From NCBI RefSeq assembly GCF_024506435.1, contig NZ_JANIET010000001.1:4030001-4094000 (forward strand): a stretch of 64,000 nucleotides of DNA. Direction: 5' to 3'. Shown in pieces: positions 1-9,311 of this stretch. Below the pieces are notes generated by a model. The model searched no databases and had not been told where the DNA came from. It worked only from the letters and a program-made list of their open reading frames with translations. The position numbers and the translations under genes were made by a program. Each line of letters opens with the position of its first letter. Position 1 is the first letter of the stretch. This DNA comes from Pantoea trifolii. GTDB lineage: Bacteria; Pseudomonadota; Gammaproteobacteria; Enterobacterales; Enterobacteriaceae.

Positions 1-482
1 ACAATCGTCACCATCGCTTCGGCCTGCGCTTCGGTGAAGCTGCGCGGCATGCGATTTTCCAGCTCAAGGTAATCGGCCAGTTCGGCGATGAAGTGCTGAA
101 TCTCTCGGGCAACGGCGGCACGAAATGCTGCCGAGGTTCCGGAGCGCTCGCGTAGTAAGAGCCGAAAAGCGTTGGGATTGTTCCCGATGAACTCCATAAA
201 AGTTGCCACCGAGGTTTTGATGATGCTGCCGCCCTTGGCAATACGCTGGCGCGCCTGACGCATTAACTGGCGCAGCATTAAGCCGCTTTCGTCCACCATG
301 GTCAAGCCCAGCTCGTCGACATCGCGGAAGTGACGATAAAATGAGGTCGGCGCAATCCCCGCTTCGCGTGCAACTTCGCGCAAACTCAGGCTGGCAAAAC
401 TCCTTTCTGCACTTAACTGACTGAAGGCAGCTTCAATCAGTGAACGTCGTGTACGTTCTTTTTGTAGCGCTCTGACGCCCAT
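1..482 (-). CDS. fabR: FabR, TetR-family repressor of unsaturated fatty acid synthesis (3' end outside window)
   Basis: Reads leftward from ATG at 482 off the window edge, so only about 160 N-terminal residues are visible. It begins [20 protein letters not shown], and the helix-turn-helix region ([20 protein letters not shown], about residues 34-53) is typical of TetR repressors and matches FabR closely. FabR represses fabA and fabB in response to the acyl-chain pool. It lies divergent from sthA, as in E. coli, across about 195 bp. The gene is expected to be intact beyond the edge, but the C-terminal ligand domain cannot be checked here. Confidence 0.93.
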   Translation of the reverse strand, partial: MGVRALQKERTRRSLIEAAFSQLSAERSFASLSLREVAREAGIAPTSFYRHFRDVDELGLTMVDESGLMLRQLMRQARQRIAKGGSIIKTSVATFMEFIGNNPNAFRLLLRERSGTSAAFRAAVAREIQHFIAELADYLELENRMPRSFTEAQAEAMVTI

Positions 483-676
483 TTTCCCGGCCTTTTAGGT
501 GATTTGGCAGGCACTATAACAAAATTTTCAGCGTACAGCGGTGCAAACTTTGTGAACGCCTGTGAACCTCACGCTTTGTCAAACTTCAGCAATTTACGCT
601 GTTAGAATTCAGATGTGCGCGGCGAGATGTTAGAATCTCGTTGTAAAAATGTGATAAAAAAATAGGACGTACTGGT

Positions 677-2077
677 ATGCAAAAGTCTTACGATTACGAT
701 GCCATTGTGATTGGCTCCGGTCCGGGCGGCGAAGGTGCGGCGATGGGGCTGGTGAAGCAGGGAGCGCGTATTGCAGTGATCGAACGCTACCACAACATCG
801 GCGGCGGTTGTACTCACTGGGGAACCATCCCTTCCAAAGCCTTGCGTCACGCTGTCAGCCGTATCATCGAGTTCAATCAAAACCCACTTTACAGCGATCA
901 CACTCGACTCCTGCGCTCCTCATTCGCCGACATTCTCAACCACACCGAGAACGTGATCAGTCAGCAAACCGCGATGCGTCAGGGTTTCTACGAGCGCAAC
1001 CGCTGTGAACTTTATCAGGGCGATGCCCGATTTGTTGATGCCAACACTATCGAAGTGGAACAACCCGACGGCACCCGCGAGCGCTTAACCGCTGAGAAAT
1101 TCGTTATTGCCTGCGGTTCTCGTCCGTATCATCCAGCGGATGTCGATTTTACCCATCCACGCGTTTACGATTCCGACTCCATCCTCAACCTGCACCATGA
1201 ACCTGGCCACGTCATCATTTACGGCGCCGGCGTGATTGGCTGTGAATATGCCTCGATTTTCCGCGGCCTGAACGTCAAGGTTGACCTGATCAACACCCGC
1301 GACCGTCTGCTGGCGTTCCTCGATCAGGAGATGTCAGATTCCCTCTCCTATCACTTCTGGAACAGCGGCGTGGTGATTCGTCACAACGAAGAGTTCGAGA
1401 AAATTGAAGGCGTTGATGACGGGGTGATTATTCACCTTAAATCGGGCAAAAAAGTGAAAGCCGATTGCCTGTTGTACGCGAATGGTCGAACCGGTAATAC
1501 CGATTCACTGGCGCTGGAAAACGTAGGACTCGAAGCGGATGGTCGTGGTCTGCTGAAAGTGAACAGCATGTACCAAACCGCGCTGCCGCATATTTACGCG
1601 GTCGGTGACGTGATTGGTTATCCAAGCCTGGCCTCTGCTGCTTACGATCAGGGCCGCATCGCCGCGCAGGCGATCATCAAAGGTGAAGCCACCGCGCATC
1701 TGATCGAGGATATTCCAACCGGGATTTACACCATTCCGGAGATCAGTTCAGTGGGTAAAACCGAACAGCAGCTGACGGCGATGAAAGTGCCGTATGAAGT
1801 GGGCCGTGCGCAGTTCAAACATCTGGCGCGTGCGCAGATTGTTGGTATGCACGTCGGCAGCCTGAAGATTCTGTTCCACCGCGAAACCAAAGAGATTTTA
1901 GGGATTCACTGCTTTGGCGAGCGTGCTGCGGAGATCATTCACATCGGCCAGGCCATCATGGAACAGAAGAACGGCGGCAACACGATTGAGTACTTCGTGA
2001 ATACCACCTTCAACTATCCCACCATGGCCGAAGCCTATCGTGTGGCAGCGTTAAACGGCTTAAACCGCCTGTTTTAA
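677..2077 (+). CDS. sthA: Soluble pyridine nucleotide transhydrogenase SthA (UdhA)
   Basis: 466 residues, the family length. A cytoplasmic FAD flavoprotein that moves hydride between NADPH and NAD+, mainly reoxidising excess NADPH. The FAD-binding GSGPGGEG motif is at residues 13-20. The disulfide-reductase active-site region reads [13 protein letters not shown] (42-54). Only Cys45 is kept and the second redox cysteine is Thr50, which separates SthA from lipoamide dehydrogenases. A second nucleotide fold (GAGVIGCEY) follows near residue 185. AGGA lies about 10 bases before the ATG. The stop lies inside the convergent oxyR gene. Confidence 0.97.
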   Translation: MQKSYDYDAIVIGSGPGGEGAAMGLVKQGARIAVIERYHNIGGGCTHWGTIPSKALRHAVSRIIEFNQNPLYSDHTRLLRSSFADILNHTENVISQQTAMRQGFYERNRCELYQGDARFVDANTIEVEQPDGTRERLTAEKFVIACGSRPYHPADVDFTHPRVYDSDSILNLHHEPGHVIIYGAGVIGCEYASIFRGLNVKVDLINTRDRLLAFLDQEMSDSLSYHFWNSGVVIRHNEEFEKIEGVDDGVIIHLKSGKKVKADCLLYANGRTGNTDSLALENVGLEADGRGLLKVNSMYQTALPHIYAVGDVIGYPSLASAAYDQGRIAAQAIIKGEATAHLIEDIPTGIYTIPEISSVGKTEQQLTAMKVPYEVGRAQFKHLARAQIVGMHVGSLKILFHRETKEILGIHCFGERAAEIIHIGQAIMEQKNGGNTIEYFVNTTFNYPTMAEAYRVAALNGLNRLF

Positions 2078-2977
2078 CGAGGTATCCAGATAACCCTTCA
2101 TGTGGGTTTTGATTGCTTCTGCCAACTGCTCGTAGCGGCTGCGCAGAGGCGATCCTGGACGATAGACCAACGCGATGGTGCGCTGTGGAACAGGCTTGTA
2201 GCACGGCAAATAGCAGACGCCATCACGTTCGCGTTCATTCGGCACGGACAGCGCAGGCAGCAAGGTAATGCCGCTACCGGCGGCAACCATGTTGCGCAGC
2301 GTTTCTAAACTGGTGGCGCGGAAATGCGTATCTTCATCGGCACCGGCTTCGAAGCAGAAGCCCATCGCCTGATCGCGCAGGCAGTGCCCATCTTCCAGCA
2401 TCAGCAATTTCTCACCGGCCAGATCCGACATTGGCACGCGATCGCGATCGCGCCACGGATGATCGGCATACACCGCCAGCGTCATTGGCTCATCAAACAG
2501 TGGCACCTCAATAAAGGCTTCACTCTCTTTCACCAACGCCACAATGGCGCAGTCCAGCTTGCCGCTGTCGAGCTGTGCCAGCAGTTGCTGAGTCTGCGCT
2601 TCATGCAGGTACATTTCGAGTTTGGGGAAGGTTTTGTGTAGCATCGGGATGATGTGCGGCAGCAGATACGGCCCGGTGGTTGGAATCAAACCAATGTGCA
2701 GCGGTCCAGACATCGCTTCGCCCTGTTGGCTCGCCATCTCCTTCAGTACTTTCACTTCGCGCAACACGGTTCGCGCTTGATCCACCAGCAGCAGTCCAGC
2801 CTGAGTAAACAACACTTTACGACTGGTACGCTCCAGCAGCATCACACCAAGTTCATCTTCCAGCTTACGAATCTGTCCACTTAAGGTGGGTTGGCTGACA
2901 TGACATGCGTCAGCTGCACGCCGGAAATGGCGATGCTCCGCAAGTGAAACCAGGTATTCGAGATCACGAATATTCAT
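2060..2977 (-). CDS. oxyR: OxyR, LysR-family peroxide sensor
   Basis: 305 residues, the same as E. coli OxyR. I chose ATG 2977 ([15 protein letters not shown]) because GGAGGA sits 7 bases upstream and the protein then aligns end to end; a start at 3025 would add 16 unrelated residues. The N-terminal winged helix-turn-helix ([20 protein letters not shown]) binds DNA. The redox pair Cys199 and Cys208 is present in [12 protein letters not shown] and forms the H2O2-induced disulfide. The 3' end overlaps sthA by 18 bp. An OxyR operator lies just upstream, so autoregulation is expected. Confidence 0.97.
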   Translation of the reverse strand: MNIRDLEYLVSLAEHRHFRRAADACHVSQPTLSGQIRKLEDELGVMLLERTSRKVLFTQAGLLLVDQARTVLREVKVLKEMASQQGEAMSGPLHIGLIPTTGPYLLPHIIPMLHKTFPKLEMYLHEAQTQQLLAQLDSGKLDCAIVALVKESEAFIEVPLFDEPMTLAVYADHPWRDRDRVPMSDLAGEKLLMLEDGHCLRDQAMGFCFEAGADEDTHFRATSLETLRNMVAAGSGITLLPALSVPNERERDGVCYLPCYKPVPQRTIALVYRPGSPLRSRYEQLAEAIKTHMKGYLDTSLKQAV

Positions 2978-2996
2978 TGAAATCCTCCAAACCACG

Positions 2997-3033
2997 ATAG
3001 CCCGTGGCGATAGATAGAATAGCAATGAACGAT
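2997..3033. promoter_or_regulatory. Predicted OxyR operator upstream of oxyR
   Basis: Four tetranucleotides with exact 7-base spacers: ATAG (2997-3000), CGAT (3008-3011), ATAG (3019-3022), CGAT (3030-3033). The known OxyR recognition pattern is ATAG-N7-CTAT-N7-ATAG-N7-CTAT, so 14 of 16 defined bases match with correct phasing. It begins 20 bp before the oxyR start codon and could control both oxyR and a rightward transcript. Confidence 0.72.
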
Positions 3034-3069
3034 TGGCCCTATCAAGGCGTGAGCGGGAATAATGCGCGC

Positions 3070-3219
3070 ATCAACATGATGTGGAGCAGAACCTGCAAAC
3101 TGCTTAAAACAAATCACTGTGCTGGCCGGGAGTGGCCTGCCCTTGATGATGTGCCTATAACAAAATGTAATTCCGAAGCTAGAGGTTGGCGGGCTACCGA
3201 AGAGGTGCCCGCTTTTTTT
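3070..3219 (+). ncRNA. oxyS: Candidate OxyS-type small RNA divergent from oxyR
   Basis: The position matches E. coli oxyS: divergent from oxyR, starting just beyond the OxyR operator, with no credible protein. An AATAAT -10-like box is at 3058-3063, with TTGGCC about 19 bp upstream. The region ends in a strong intrinsic terminator (3189-3219). At roughly 150 nt it would be longer than the 109-nt E. coli RNA. I do not see clear identity to the E. coli OxyS sequence, so the name rests on synteny, operator and terminator. The 5' end is an estimate. Confidence 0.45.
3189..3219 (+). terminator. Intrinsic terminator of the oxyR-divergent transcript
   Basis: GCGGGC (3189-3194) pairs with GCCCGC (3207-3212). 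The inner ACC/GGT pairs extend the stem around a GAAGA loop. Seven Ts follow at 3213-3219. It points rightward and no annotated gene precedes it on that strand, which supports a small RNA upstream. Confidence 0.8.
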
Positions 3220-3227
3220 GCGGAAAT

Positions 3228-3260
3228 TTATTGGTCGCCCTGCATAGCGACCTCACGAAG
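3228..3260. repeat. Intergenic hairpin repeat, copy 1
   Basis: TTATTGGTCGCC followed by GCGACC and ACGAAG; GGTCGC (3233-3238) pairs with GCGACC (3247-3252). A closely similar unit lies at 33153-33185. Both copies sit a few bases beyond the stop of a leftward gene (argH here, cdh there) and directly after a rightward terminator. It may act as the argH transcript end. Confidence 0.55.
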
Positions 3261-3263
3261 AGA

Positions 3264-4637
3264 TTAACCTAAACGCTTCTGCGCTTCGCCGATGGCGAAG
3301 GCGACTTGCTGCGGCGACACGCCGCCCTGCGCATTACGCTTATCGAGACAGGATTGCAGCGACAGGATCGGATACACGTCATCCTCAATCACCGCACTGA
3401 ACTGCTGCAACTGCGCCAGAGTGAGCGCTTCCAGCGCCACGCCTTGCTTGATCGCTTCCACCACGGTTTCACCGACAATGTGATGCGCTTCGCGGAACGG
3501 AACGCCTTTTGCCACCAGATAATCGGCCAGCTCGGTAGAGTTAGCGTAGCCCTGCTCAGCGGCTTCCTGGCAACGCGGGCGTTTTACCTGAATGCCGTCC
3601 AGCACCAGCACCGACATATGCAGGCAATCGAGCCAGGTATCAAGCGCATCGAACAGCCCTTCTTTGTCTTCCTGTATATCTTTGTTATACGCCAGCGGCA
3701 GGCCTTTCAGCGTCATCATCATGCCGGTCAATGCGCCCTGCACACGGCCACATTTGCCACGGATCAGCTCCAGCGCATCCGGGTTTTTCTTTTGTGGCAT
3801 CAGCGAAGAGCCGGAAGTGACTTTATCAGACAGCTCAAGGAAGCCTGCTTCACCGGTGTTGAAGAAGATCAGGTCTTCAGCAAAGCGCGACAGATGCACC
3901 ATGCCAATCGAAGCGTCTGACAATAGCTCCAGCACGTGATCGCGATCGGAAACGGTATCAAGGCTGTTACGCGTGGCAGAGGCAAAACCTAACCAGCCGG
4001 CCAGTTGCTGACGATCGATCTCATACGCGGTACCGGCCAGCGCGCCGCAACCCAGCGGACTGACATCCATACGCTTCAGTGCATCCTGCAAACGGCTCTC
4101 GTCACGCGCCAGCATTTCAACGTACGCCAGGCACCAATGCGCGAAAGTCACCGGCTGCGCACGCTGCAGGTGCGTATAACCCGGCATCACCGCGTCCTGA
4201 TTGGCTTCTGCCGTAGCGACCAGCGCCGATTGCAGTTCGTGCGTCGCCTCCAGCAGCACGGCAACCTGCTCTTTGCACCACAGTTTCAGATCGGTCGCGA
4301 CCTGATCGTTACGGCTACGTCCGGTGTGCAATTTCTTGCCCAGCGCGCCGACTTTATCGATCAGCTTGCCTTCCACCCAGCTGTGAATATCTTCCGCATC
4401 GCTTTGCAGAATCTGCTCAGGATTGGCGCGTACCTCGGCCAGCAGTTCATTCAACGCGCTTTCCAGCTGTTGCTGCTCTTCATTGGTCAGCACGTTGACC
4501 GTCACCAGCGCTTTTGACCAGGCAATCGAGCCGGTAATGTCCTGCTCGGCCAGGCGATAGTCAAAACGCAGCGAGTCGTTAAACTGTTTGAACCGTTGGT
4601 CTGCTGCCTGCGAAAAACGTCCGCCCCAAAGTGCCAT
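3264..4637 (-). CDS. argH: Argininosuccinate lyase
   Basis: 457 residues, identical in length to E. coli ArgH. It cleaves argininosuccinate to arginine and fumarate, the last step of arginine synthesis, as a cytoplasmic tetramer. The start at ATG 4637 ([10 protein letters not shown]) has AGGAGT upstream; a start at 4691 would add 18 unrelated residues. Family marks are HTGRSRNDQ (104-112), His155 in YTHLQRAQP, and the fumarase/lyase signature [12 protein letters not shown] (276-287) on the flexible catalytic loop. It is the last gene of the leftward argCBGH unit, 75 bp after argG, with a hairpin in that gap. Confidence 0.97.
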   Translation of the reverse strand: MALWGGRFSQAADQRFKQFNDSLRFDYRLAEQDITGSIAWSKALVTVNVLTNEEQQQLESALNELLAEVRANPEQILQSDAEDIHSWVEGKLIDKVGALGKKLHTGRSRNDQVATDLKLWCKEQVAVLLEATHELQSALVATAEANQDAVMPGYTHLQRAQPVTFAHWCLAYVEMLARDESRLQDALKRMDVSPLGCGALAGTAYEIDRQQLAGWLGFASATRNSLDTVSDRDHVLELLSDASIGMVHLSRFAEDLIFFNTGEAGFLELSDKVTSGSSLMPQKKNPDALELIRGKCGRVQGALTGMMMTLKGLPLAYNKDIQEDKEGLFDALDTWLDCLHMSVLVLDGIQVKRPRCQEAAEQGYANSTELADYLVAKGVPFREAHHIVGETVVEAIKQGVALEALTLAQLQQFSAVIEDDVYPILSLQSCLDKRNAQGGVSPQQVAFAIGEAQKRLG

Positions 4638-4663
4638 CTGAATTACTCCTGAATCCGTTATAG

Positions 4664-4684
4664 AAAAGGCGGCCCGAAGCCGCC
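4664..4684 (-). terminator. Hairpin with short T run between argG and argH
   Basis: GGCGGC and GCCGCC arms (4668-4673 / 4679-4684) with a UUCGG-containing loop in the leftward RNA, followed by four Ts. It is a weak terminator or an mRNA-stabilising hairpin and could lower argH expression relative to argG. Confidence 0.45.
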
Positions 4685-4712
4685 CTTGCAAAATATGTCG
4701 ATTGCCGCGGTA

Positions 4713-5930
4713 TTACTTCTTCTGCTCGTTCAGCGCGCGAATGCGTGAAGAGAGCGAGAACAAGCGGATAAAGCCGCCCGCGTGACGGTGATCGTACACT
4801 TCGTCTTCGCCAAAGGTGGCGAACTCTTCTGAGTACAGGCTGTTAGCAGAGGTTTTCTGAATCGCCGTAGCCTGGCCTTTGTACAGCTGCAGTACCACTT
4901 CGCCGTTCACCTCTTTTGCCAGTGATTCAGCAGCGGCCTGGATGGATTTGCGCAGCGGCGCGAACCAGCGGCCATCGTAAACCACGTAAGACATTTCATG
5001 GCCCAGCTGCTCGCGCCATTTGAAGCTATCGCGATCCAGCACCAGCTGTTCAACCGCACGCAGTGCATTCACCATGATGGTGCCGCCCGGGGTTTCGTAG
5101 CAGCCGCGAGACTTGATGCCTACCAGACGGTTTTCCACGATGTCGATACGACCCACGCCGTGTTTCGCACCCAGCACGTTGAGTTTTTCCAGGCACTGGA
5201 ACGGGCTCAGCTTCTCGCCGTTCACCGCGACAACGCGACCTTTCTCAACGGTAACGGTAACGTTTTCTGGCTGATCTGGCGCTTCCAGCGGATCAACGGT
5301 CCACACCCAGCAATCTTTGTTTGGTGCGTTAGCTGGGCTTTCCAGCACGCCGCCTTCGGTAGAGATGTGCCATGCGTTCTCGTCACGGCTGTAGATTTTT
5401 TCCAGCGACGCAGTGGTCGGGATATTGCGCTCTTTCAGGTAATCCAGCAGCGCCTCACGTGAACGCAGGTCCCATTCACGCCATGGTGCAACCACTTTCA
5501 GCTGTGGTGCCAGCGCGGTGTAGGTAGTTTCGAAACGCACCTGATCGTTACCTTTACCGGTTGCGCCGTGGCACAGCGCATCTGCGCCCACTTTCAGTGC
5601 CAGCTCAACCTGCGCTTTGGCGATAATCGGACGCGCCATTGAGGTACCCAGCAGATAAGTGCCTTCGTACAGAGCGCCGGTCTGCAGTACCGGATAAACG
5701 TATTCGCTGATGAAGGCTTCACGCAGATCGGCCACGTGGCACTCAGACGCACCTGACTGCAGCGCTTTCTTCTCAACGCCTTCTAAATCTGCCGGATCCT
5801 GGCCAATGTTCGCCACGAACGCCACCACTTCACAGCCGCCGTAGTTCTCTTTCAACCATGGAATGATGGCTGAAGTATCCAGGCCGCCTGAGTAGGCCAG
5901 AACGATTTTTTTGATGTTTTGCGTGCTCAT
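4713..5930 (-). CDS. argG: Argininosuccinate synthase
   Basis: 405 residues. It joins citrulline and aspartate with ATP hydrolysis to AMP, giving argininosuccinate. The ATP-pyrophosphatase loop AYSGGLDTS is at residues 12-20, and the second family signature [13 protein letters not shown] is near residue 120. E. coli ArgG is a longer 447-residue form encoded far from the other arg genes. Here the shorter form lies inside the cluster between argB and argH, so steps 5 to 8 share one transcript. AAGGAT lies upstream of the ATG and 14 bp separate it from argB. Confidence 0.97.
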   Translation of the reverse strand: MSTQNIKKIVLAYSGGLDTSAIIPWLKENYGGCEVVAFVANIGQDPADLEGVEKKALQSGASECHVADLREAFISEYVYPVLQTGALYEGTYLLGTSMARPIIAKAQVELALKVGADALCHGATGKGNDQVRFETTYTALAPQLKVVAPWREWDLRSREALLDYLKERNIPTTASLEKIYSRDENAWHISTEGGVLESPANAPNKDCWVWTVDPLEAPDQPENVTVTVEKGRVVAVNGEKLSPFQCLEKLNVLGAKHGVGRIDIVENRLVGIKSRGCYETPGGTIMVNALRAVEQLVLDRDSFKWREQLGHEMSYVVYDGRWFAPLRKSIQAAAESLAKEVNGEVVLQLYKGQATAIQKTSANSLYSEEFATFGEDEVYDHRHAGGFIRLFSLSSRIRALNEQKK

Positions 5931-5944
5931 GTCTTAATCCTTGA

Positions 5945-6718
5945 TTATGCGAGAATCCGGGTGCCAATCGACACGCCGTTGAAAAGGGTTGGCAGTTGTT
6001 CAGCATGACGCCAGCTAGCGATATCGACCGGGCGACCGAGCGTGCGGGCGGCATCAAGCGCCGCGTTCACTTTCACGATCATGCCATCGGTGATGATGCC
6101 CTGCGCAATCAGCTGTTCCGCTTTCGCGGCGGTCATCTCTTCGATGCGCTGACCTTTGCCGTCGAGAATGCCGCTAACGTCAGACAACAGCACTAAATCG
6201 GCACCAAGGGTCGCCGCCAGCGCAGTCGCCGCCTGGTCAGCGTTGACGTTCATCAACTCGCCGCCGTCGGTGATGCCAATCGAGCTGATCACCGGCATGT
6301 AGCCCGCCGCCAGCAGCGTGTTCACCAGCGCCGGATTGCCAGGCGTCGCGTTGCCAACGTGTCCCAGCTCTTCATCGAACTGCGCCACATTAACCAAACC
6401 GGCATCGCCGAGGCACAAACCGACTGCGCCGATGCCATATTTCTTCGCCCACGCCAGCAGCGTTTTGTTGGCGGTACCGGCTAATGCACCGGTAATAATG
6501 TCAATCTGATCGGCTGGCGTCACGCGCAAACCGTTCTTCTTTTTCACCGGCAGCGCGAGCTTCTTCATCAGCTCGTCCACCACGCAACCACCGCCGTGCA
6601 CAATGATCAGCGGACGCTGATGTTCATTGCGGTACGCCAGCAGGGCATCAAACAGGCGGGCCAGCGCTTCTTCGCTATCCAGCAGCACGCCACCCAGTTT
6701 AATGATCAATGGATTCAT
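5945..6718 (-). CDS. argB: Acetylglutamate kinase
   Basis: 257 residues, one short of E. coli ArgB. It phosphorylates N-acetylglutamate, the second step of the acetylated arginine pathway. It starts [14 protein letters not shown] with the KLGG nucleotide-binding turn at 7-10, followed by the HGGG substrate loop near residue 42. It belongs to the amino acid kinase fold. It lies 15 bp downstream of argC and 14 bp upstream of argG in the same leftward operon. The ribosome site is weak, so translation may be coupled to argC. Confidence 0.96.
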   Translation of the reverse strand: MNPLIIKLGGVLLDSEEALARLFDALLAYRNEHQRPLIIVHGGGCVVDELMKKLALPVKKKNGLRVTPADQIDIITGALAGTANKTLLAWAKKYGIGAVGLCLGDAGLVNVAQFDEELGHVGNATPGNPALVNTLLAAGYMPVISSIGITDGGELMNVNADQAATALAATLGADLVLLSDVSGILDGKGQRIEEMTAAKAEQLIAQGIITDGMIVKVNAALDAARTLGRPVDIASWRHAEQLPTLFNGVSIGTRILA

Positions 6719-6733
6719 TGCGTTATCCGTTCG

Positions 6734-7738
6734 TTAAATCAAAGACAGCGTTTCGGGGAAGCCGAAACGAATGTTCAAACACTGAACCGCCTGCGATGAG
6801 GCGCCTTTCAGCAGGTTATCTTCAGTAGCCACCACAATCAGATGCTCGCCTTGCATGGCAAAGCCGATGTCGCAGAACGGCAAACCGACCACCGCTTTCA
6901 GCGCCGGTACGCCTTTGTCATACACGCGCACCAGCGGTTTGTCGTGGTATGCATTATGGAAAGCATCCGCCACATCCTGTTGCGTCACGCCCGCTTTCAG
7001 GCGGCAGGTCGTGGTCGACAAAATACCGCGCGGGAAGCTGCCCAGATGTGGCGTAAAGATCACCGGCGTACCGAGATGTGCCACGATTTCCGGATGATGA
7101 CGGTGATTAAACAGGCCGTACGGCTGCAAGCTCACTTCACAGAAGCTGGTGCCAACGTTGGCTTTGCGCCCTGCACCGCTCACGCCACTGGTGGCATTGA
7201 TCACTGGCCACTGTGCGTCGCTAAGCAGGCCCGCTGCGATCAGCGGCTTCAGCGAAAGCTGGGCGGCGGTTGGGTAGCAACCCGGCACTGCAACCAGCTC
7301 CGCATCTTTAATTTTGTCGTGCTGCCATTCGGCCAGGCCGTAAACCGCCTTATCCAGCCAATCCTGATGCTGATGGCTGAAACCGTAATATTGGGTATAG
7401 AAAGCGTCGTCGTTTACGCGGAATGCGCCGGAGAGATCGAACACCACGCAACCGGCTTTGAGGAATTCAGGTGCCAGATCGTGGCTGACTTCATGGGCGG
7501 TGGCGAGGAACACCACATCCACTTTGTCGGCCCATTCAGCGGCATCGCTCAGCGGCTGCAGCGGCAAATCGACAATGCCTTTGAGCTGCGGATGCAAATC
7601 CGACAATAACTTTCCAGCATCCGGGCTTTGCGCTGAAACCGCCAAAGCGGTTATGTTCATATGCGGATGGCGATTCAGGTAGGTGGCAAGCTCTACGCCA
7701 GCGTAACCACTGGCACCAACGATCAGCGTATTCAACAT
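6734..7738 (-). CDS. argC: N-acetyl-gamma-glutamyl-phosphate reductase
   Basis: 334 residues, the same as E. coli ArgC. It reduces N-acetylglutamyl phosphate with NADPH to the semialdehyde. It starts at ATG 7738 ([16 protein letters not shown]); the reading frame stays open to 7924, but that extension crosses the ARG boxes and argE start and is not credible. The Rossmann motif GASGYAGVE is at 8-16, and the catalytic cysteine is in [12 protein letters not shown] near residue 154. It is the first gene of argCBGH, transcribed leftward from the shared arg control region. Confidence 0.97.
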   Translation of the reverse strand: MLNTLIVGASGYAGVELATYLNRHPHMNITALAVSAQSPDAGKLLSDLHPQLKGIVDLPLQPLSDAAEWADKVDVVFLATAHEVSHDLAPEFLKAGCVVFDLSGAFRVNDDAFYTQYYGFSHQHQDWLDKAVYGLAEWQHDKIKDAELVAVPGCYPTAAQLSLKPLIAAGLLSDAQWPVINATSGVSGAGRKANVGTSFCEVSLQPYGLFNHRHHPEIVAHLGTPVIFTPHLGSFPRGILSTTTCRLKAGVTQQDVADAFHNAYHDKPLVRVYDKGVPALKAVVGLPFCDIGFAMQGEHLIVVATEDNLLKGASSQAVQCLNIRFGFPETLSLI

Positions 7739-7841
7739 CAGGCTGTATACCTTATTACAGTCACGTATCGGGTCGCGGCCTTGCCCCGTTGCCCAGAATG
7801 CCGTTTGCAGAAGATTTGATGCTTCACATGCAAGCGACGTT

Positions 7842-7880
7842 ATTGTATTTTTATTCACTATTAATGCATGAATATTGATA
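7842..7880. promoter_or_regulatory. Pair of ARG boxes (ArgR operator) between argC and argE
   Basis: Two 18-bp boxes, 7842-7859 and 7863-7880, separated by 3 bp. Against the consensus WNTGAATWWWWATTCANW the first box misses one defined base (TGTAT for TGAAT, then ATTCA), and the second keeps TGCAT and ATTGA. Paired boxes with 3-bp spacing are the usual binding unit of the ArgR hexamer. They end 25 bp before argE and lie about 100 bp from argC, so one operator can repress both directions. Confidence 0.85.
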
Positions 7881-7905
7881 CATCCTAACCCAAGGACCGT
7901 CAACA

Positions 7906-9054
7906 GTGAAGACAAAATTACCACCTTTTATCGAACTCTACCGCCAGTTGATTGCCACGCCATCAATCAGCGCAACCGATAGCGCACTGGATCAGAGTAA
8001 TGAAACTTTAATCAATTTGCTGGCCGGCTGGTTCCGCGATATTGGCTTCAGTGTAGAAGTGCAGCCGGTACCTGGCACGCGGCATAAATTCAACATGCTG
8101 GCGCGCAGCGGATTGGGCGCAGGCGGCCTGTTACTGGCCGGTCATACTGACACCGTGCCCTATGATGATGGCCGCTGGACGCGCGATCCCTTCACGCTGA
8201 CGGAACACGACAACAAGCTGTACGGCCTGGGCACCGCCGATATGAAAGGCTTCTTTGCCTTTATTCTGGATGCGCTGCGTGACGTTGACGTGACCAAACT
8301 CAGCAAGCCGCTCTACATCCTCGCCACCGCCGATGAAGAGACCACCATGGCGGGCGCGAAGTATTTCTCTGAATCAACGCAACTGCGACCAGATTGCGGC
8401 ATCATCGGCGAGCCAACCTCGCTCAAGCCAGTACGCGCGCACAAAGGTCATCTGTCGAATGTGATTCGTATTCAGGGACAATCGGGCCACTCCAGCGATC
8501 CGTCACGCGGCGTCAACGCCATTGAGCTGATGCATGAATCCATCACCCAACTGATGCAGCTGCGTAACACACTGAAAGAGCGCTACAACCACGATGGGTT
8601 TGCCATTCCTTATCCAACCATGAACTTCGGCCATATTCATGGTGGCGATGCCGCCAACCGCATTTGCGCCTGCTGTGAATTGCATATGGATATTCGTCCG
8701 CTGCCGGGCTTAACCCTGAGCGATTTGGATGGTTTACTGAATGACGCGCTGGCACCGGTGAGTGCACGCTGGCCAGGACGATTAACCGTGGGCGAACTGC
8801 ATCCGCCGATTCCAGGCTACGAATGCCCGGCCGATCATGAGCTGGTGCAAGTGGTGGAGAAGCTGCTGGGCGTGCCAACCGAAGTGGTAAACTATTGCAC
8901 TGAAGCGCCTTTTATCCAGCAATTGTGCCCAACGCTGGTTTTAGGCCCGGGATCTATCAATCAAGCCCACCAACCTGATGAGTTTATTGATACCGCATTT
9001 ATCAAGCCGACTCATGCGCTTATCACTCAAGTCGTGCAGCATTTTTGTCATTGA
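7906..9054 (+). CDS. argE: Acetylornithine deacetylase
   Basis: 382 residues, against 383 in E. coli. It hydrolyses N-acetylornithine to ornithine and acetate. It is a dinuclear metal enzyme of the M20 family. Metal and catalytic residues seen are His80 and Asp82 in GHTDTVP, Asp112 in GTADMKG, Glu144/145 in TADEE, Glu169 in GEPTS, and a histidine in NQAHQPDEF near residue 355. The start is GTG at 7906, with AAGGA about 10 bases upstream. It is divergent from argCBGH across the ARG boxes. Its presence means ornithine is made by the linear, non-recycling pathway. Confidence 0.96.
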   Translation: MKTKLPPFIELYRQLIATPSISATDSALDQSNETLINLLAGWFRDIGFSVEVQPVPGTRHKFNMLARSGLGAGGLLLAGHTDTVPYDDGRWTRDPFTLTEHDNKLYGLGTADMKGFFAFILDALRDVDVTKLSKPLYILATADEETTMAGAKYFSESTQLRPDCGIIGEPTSLKPVRAHKGHLSNVIRIQGQSGHSSDPSRGVNAIELMHESITQLMQLRNTLKERYNHDGFAIPYPTMNFGHIHGGDAANRICACCELHMDIRPLPGLTLSDLDGLLNDALAPVSARWPGRLTVGELHPPIPGYECPADHELVQVVEKLLGVPTEVVNYCTEAPFIQQLCPTLVLGPGSINQAHQPDEFIDTAFIKPTHALITQVVQHFCH

Positions 9055-9066
9055 TGAACAACAGAT

Positions 9067-9100
9067 GGGGCATTTCACTGTTAAATCAGCAAATTGCCCC
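9067..9100 (+). terminator. Weak hairpin after argE
   Basis: GGGGCA (9067-9072) pairs with TGCCCC (9095-9100), with some extra A/T pairs, 13 bp after the argE stop. No T run follows, so it is at best a weak or factor-assisted terminator. Confidence 0.3.
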
Positions 9101-9311
9101 GTCATTGTTCGGGATTTGATAATAAGAATAACTTATCTCGCTTCGCTGCAAGCAAATTCTTTGAATTTCCGCCATTTAGCAGCACATTTACGTAGATTTA
9201 AGGCAATTGACGTGCAGGAAGATACGTGGCTAGATAAAAGACGATGTTATGCCCGTGGGTAAATCATTCCCGTGGGGATATTTAAAAAGATGATGAGGGT
9301 GTCAGGGTCCA

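Noticed and set aside
3004..3267. Open 87-codon rightward frame over the oxyR-argH gap
   Set aside because: No ribosome site, no family resemblance, and it runs through the terminator and the repeat; a small RNA explains the interval better.
7738..7924. N-terminal extension of argC upstream of 7738
   Set aside because: Open frame only; it would cross the ARG boxes and the argE start and has no match to ArgC.
8978..9262. 94-codon frame spanning the argE end and the ppc leader
   Set aside because: Half lies in argE out of frame; the rest is the ppc promoter region.
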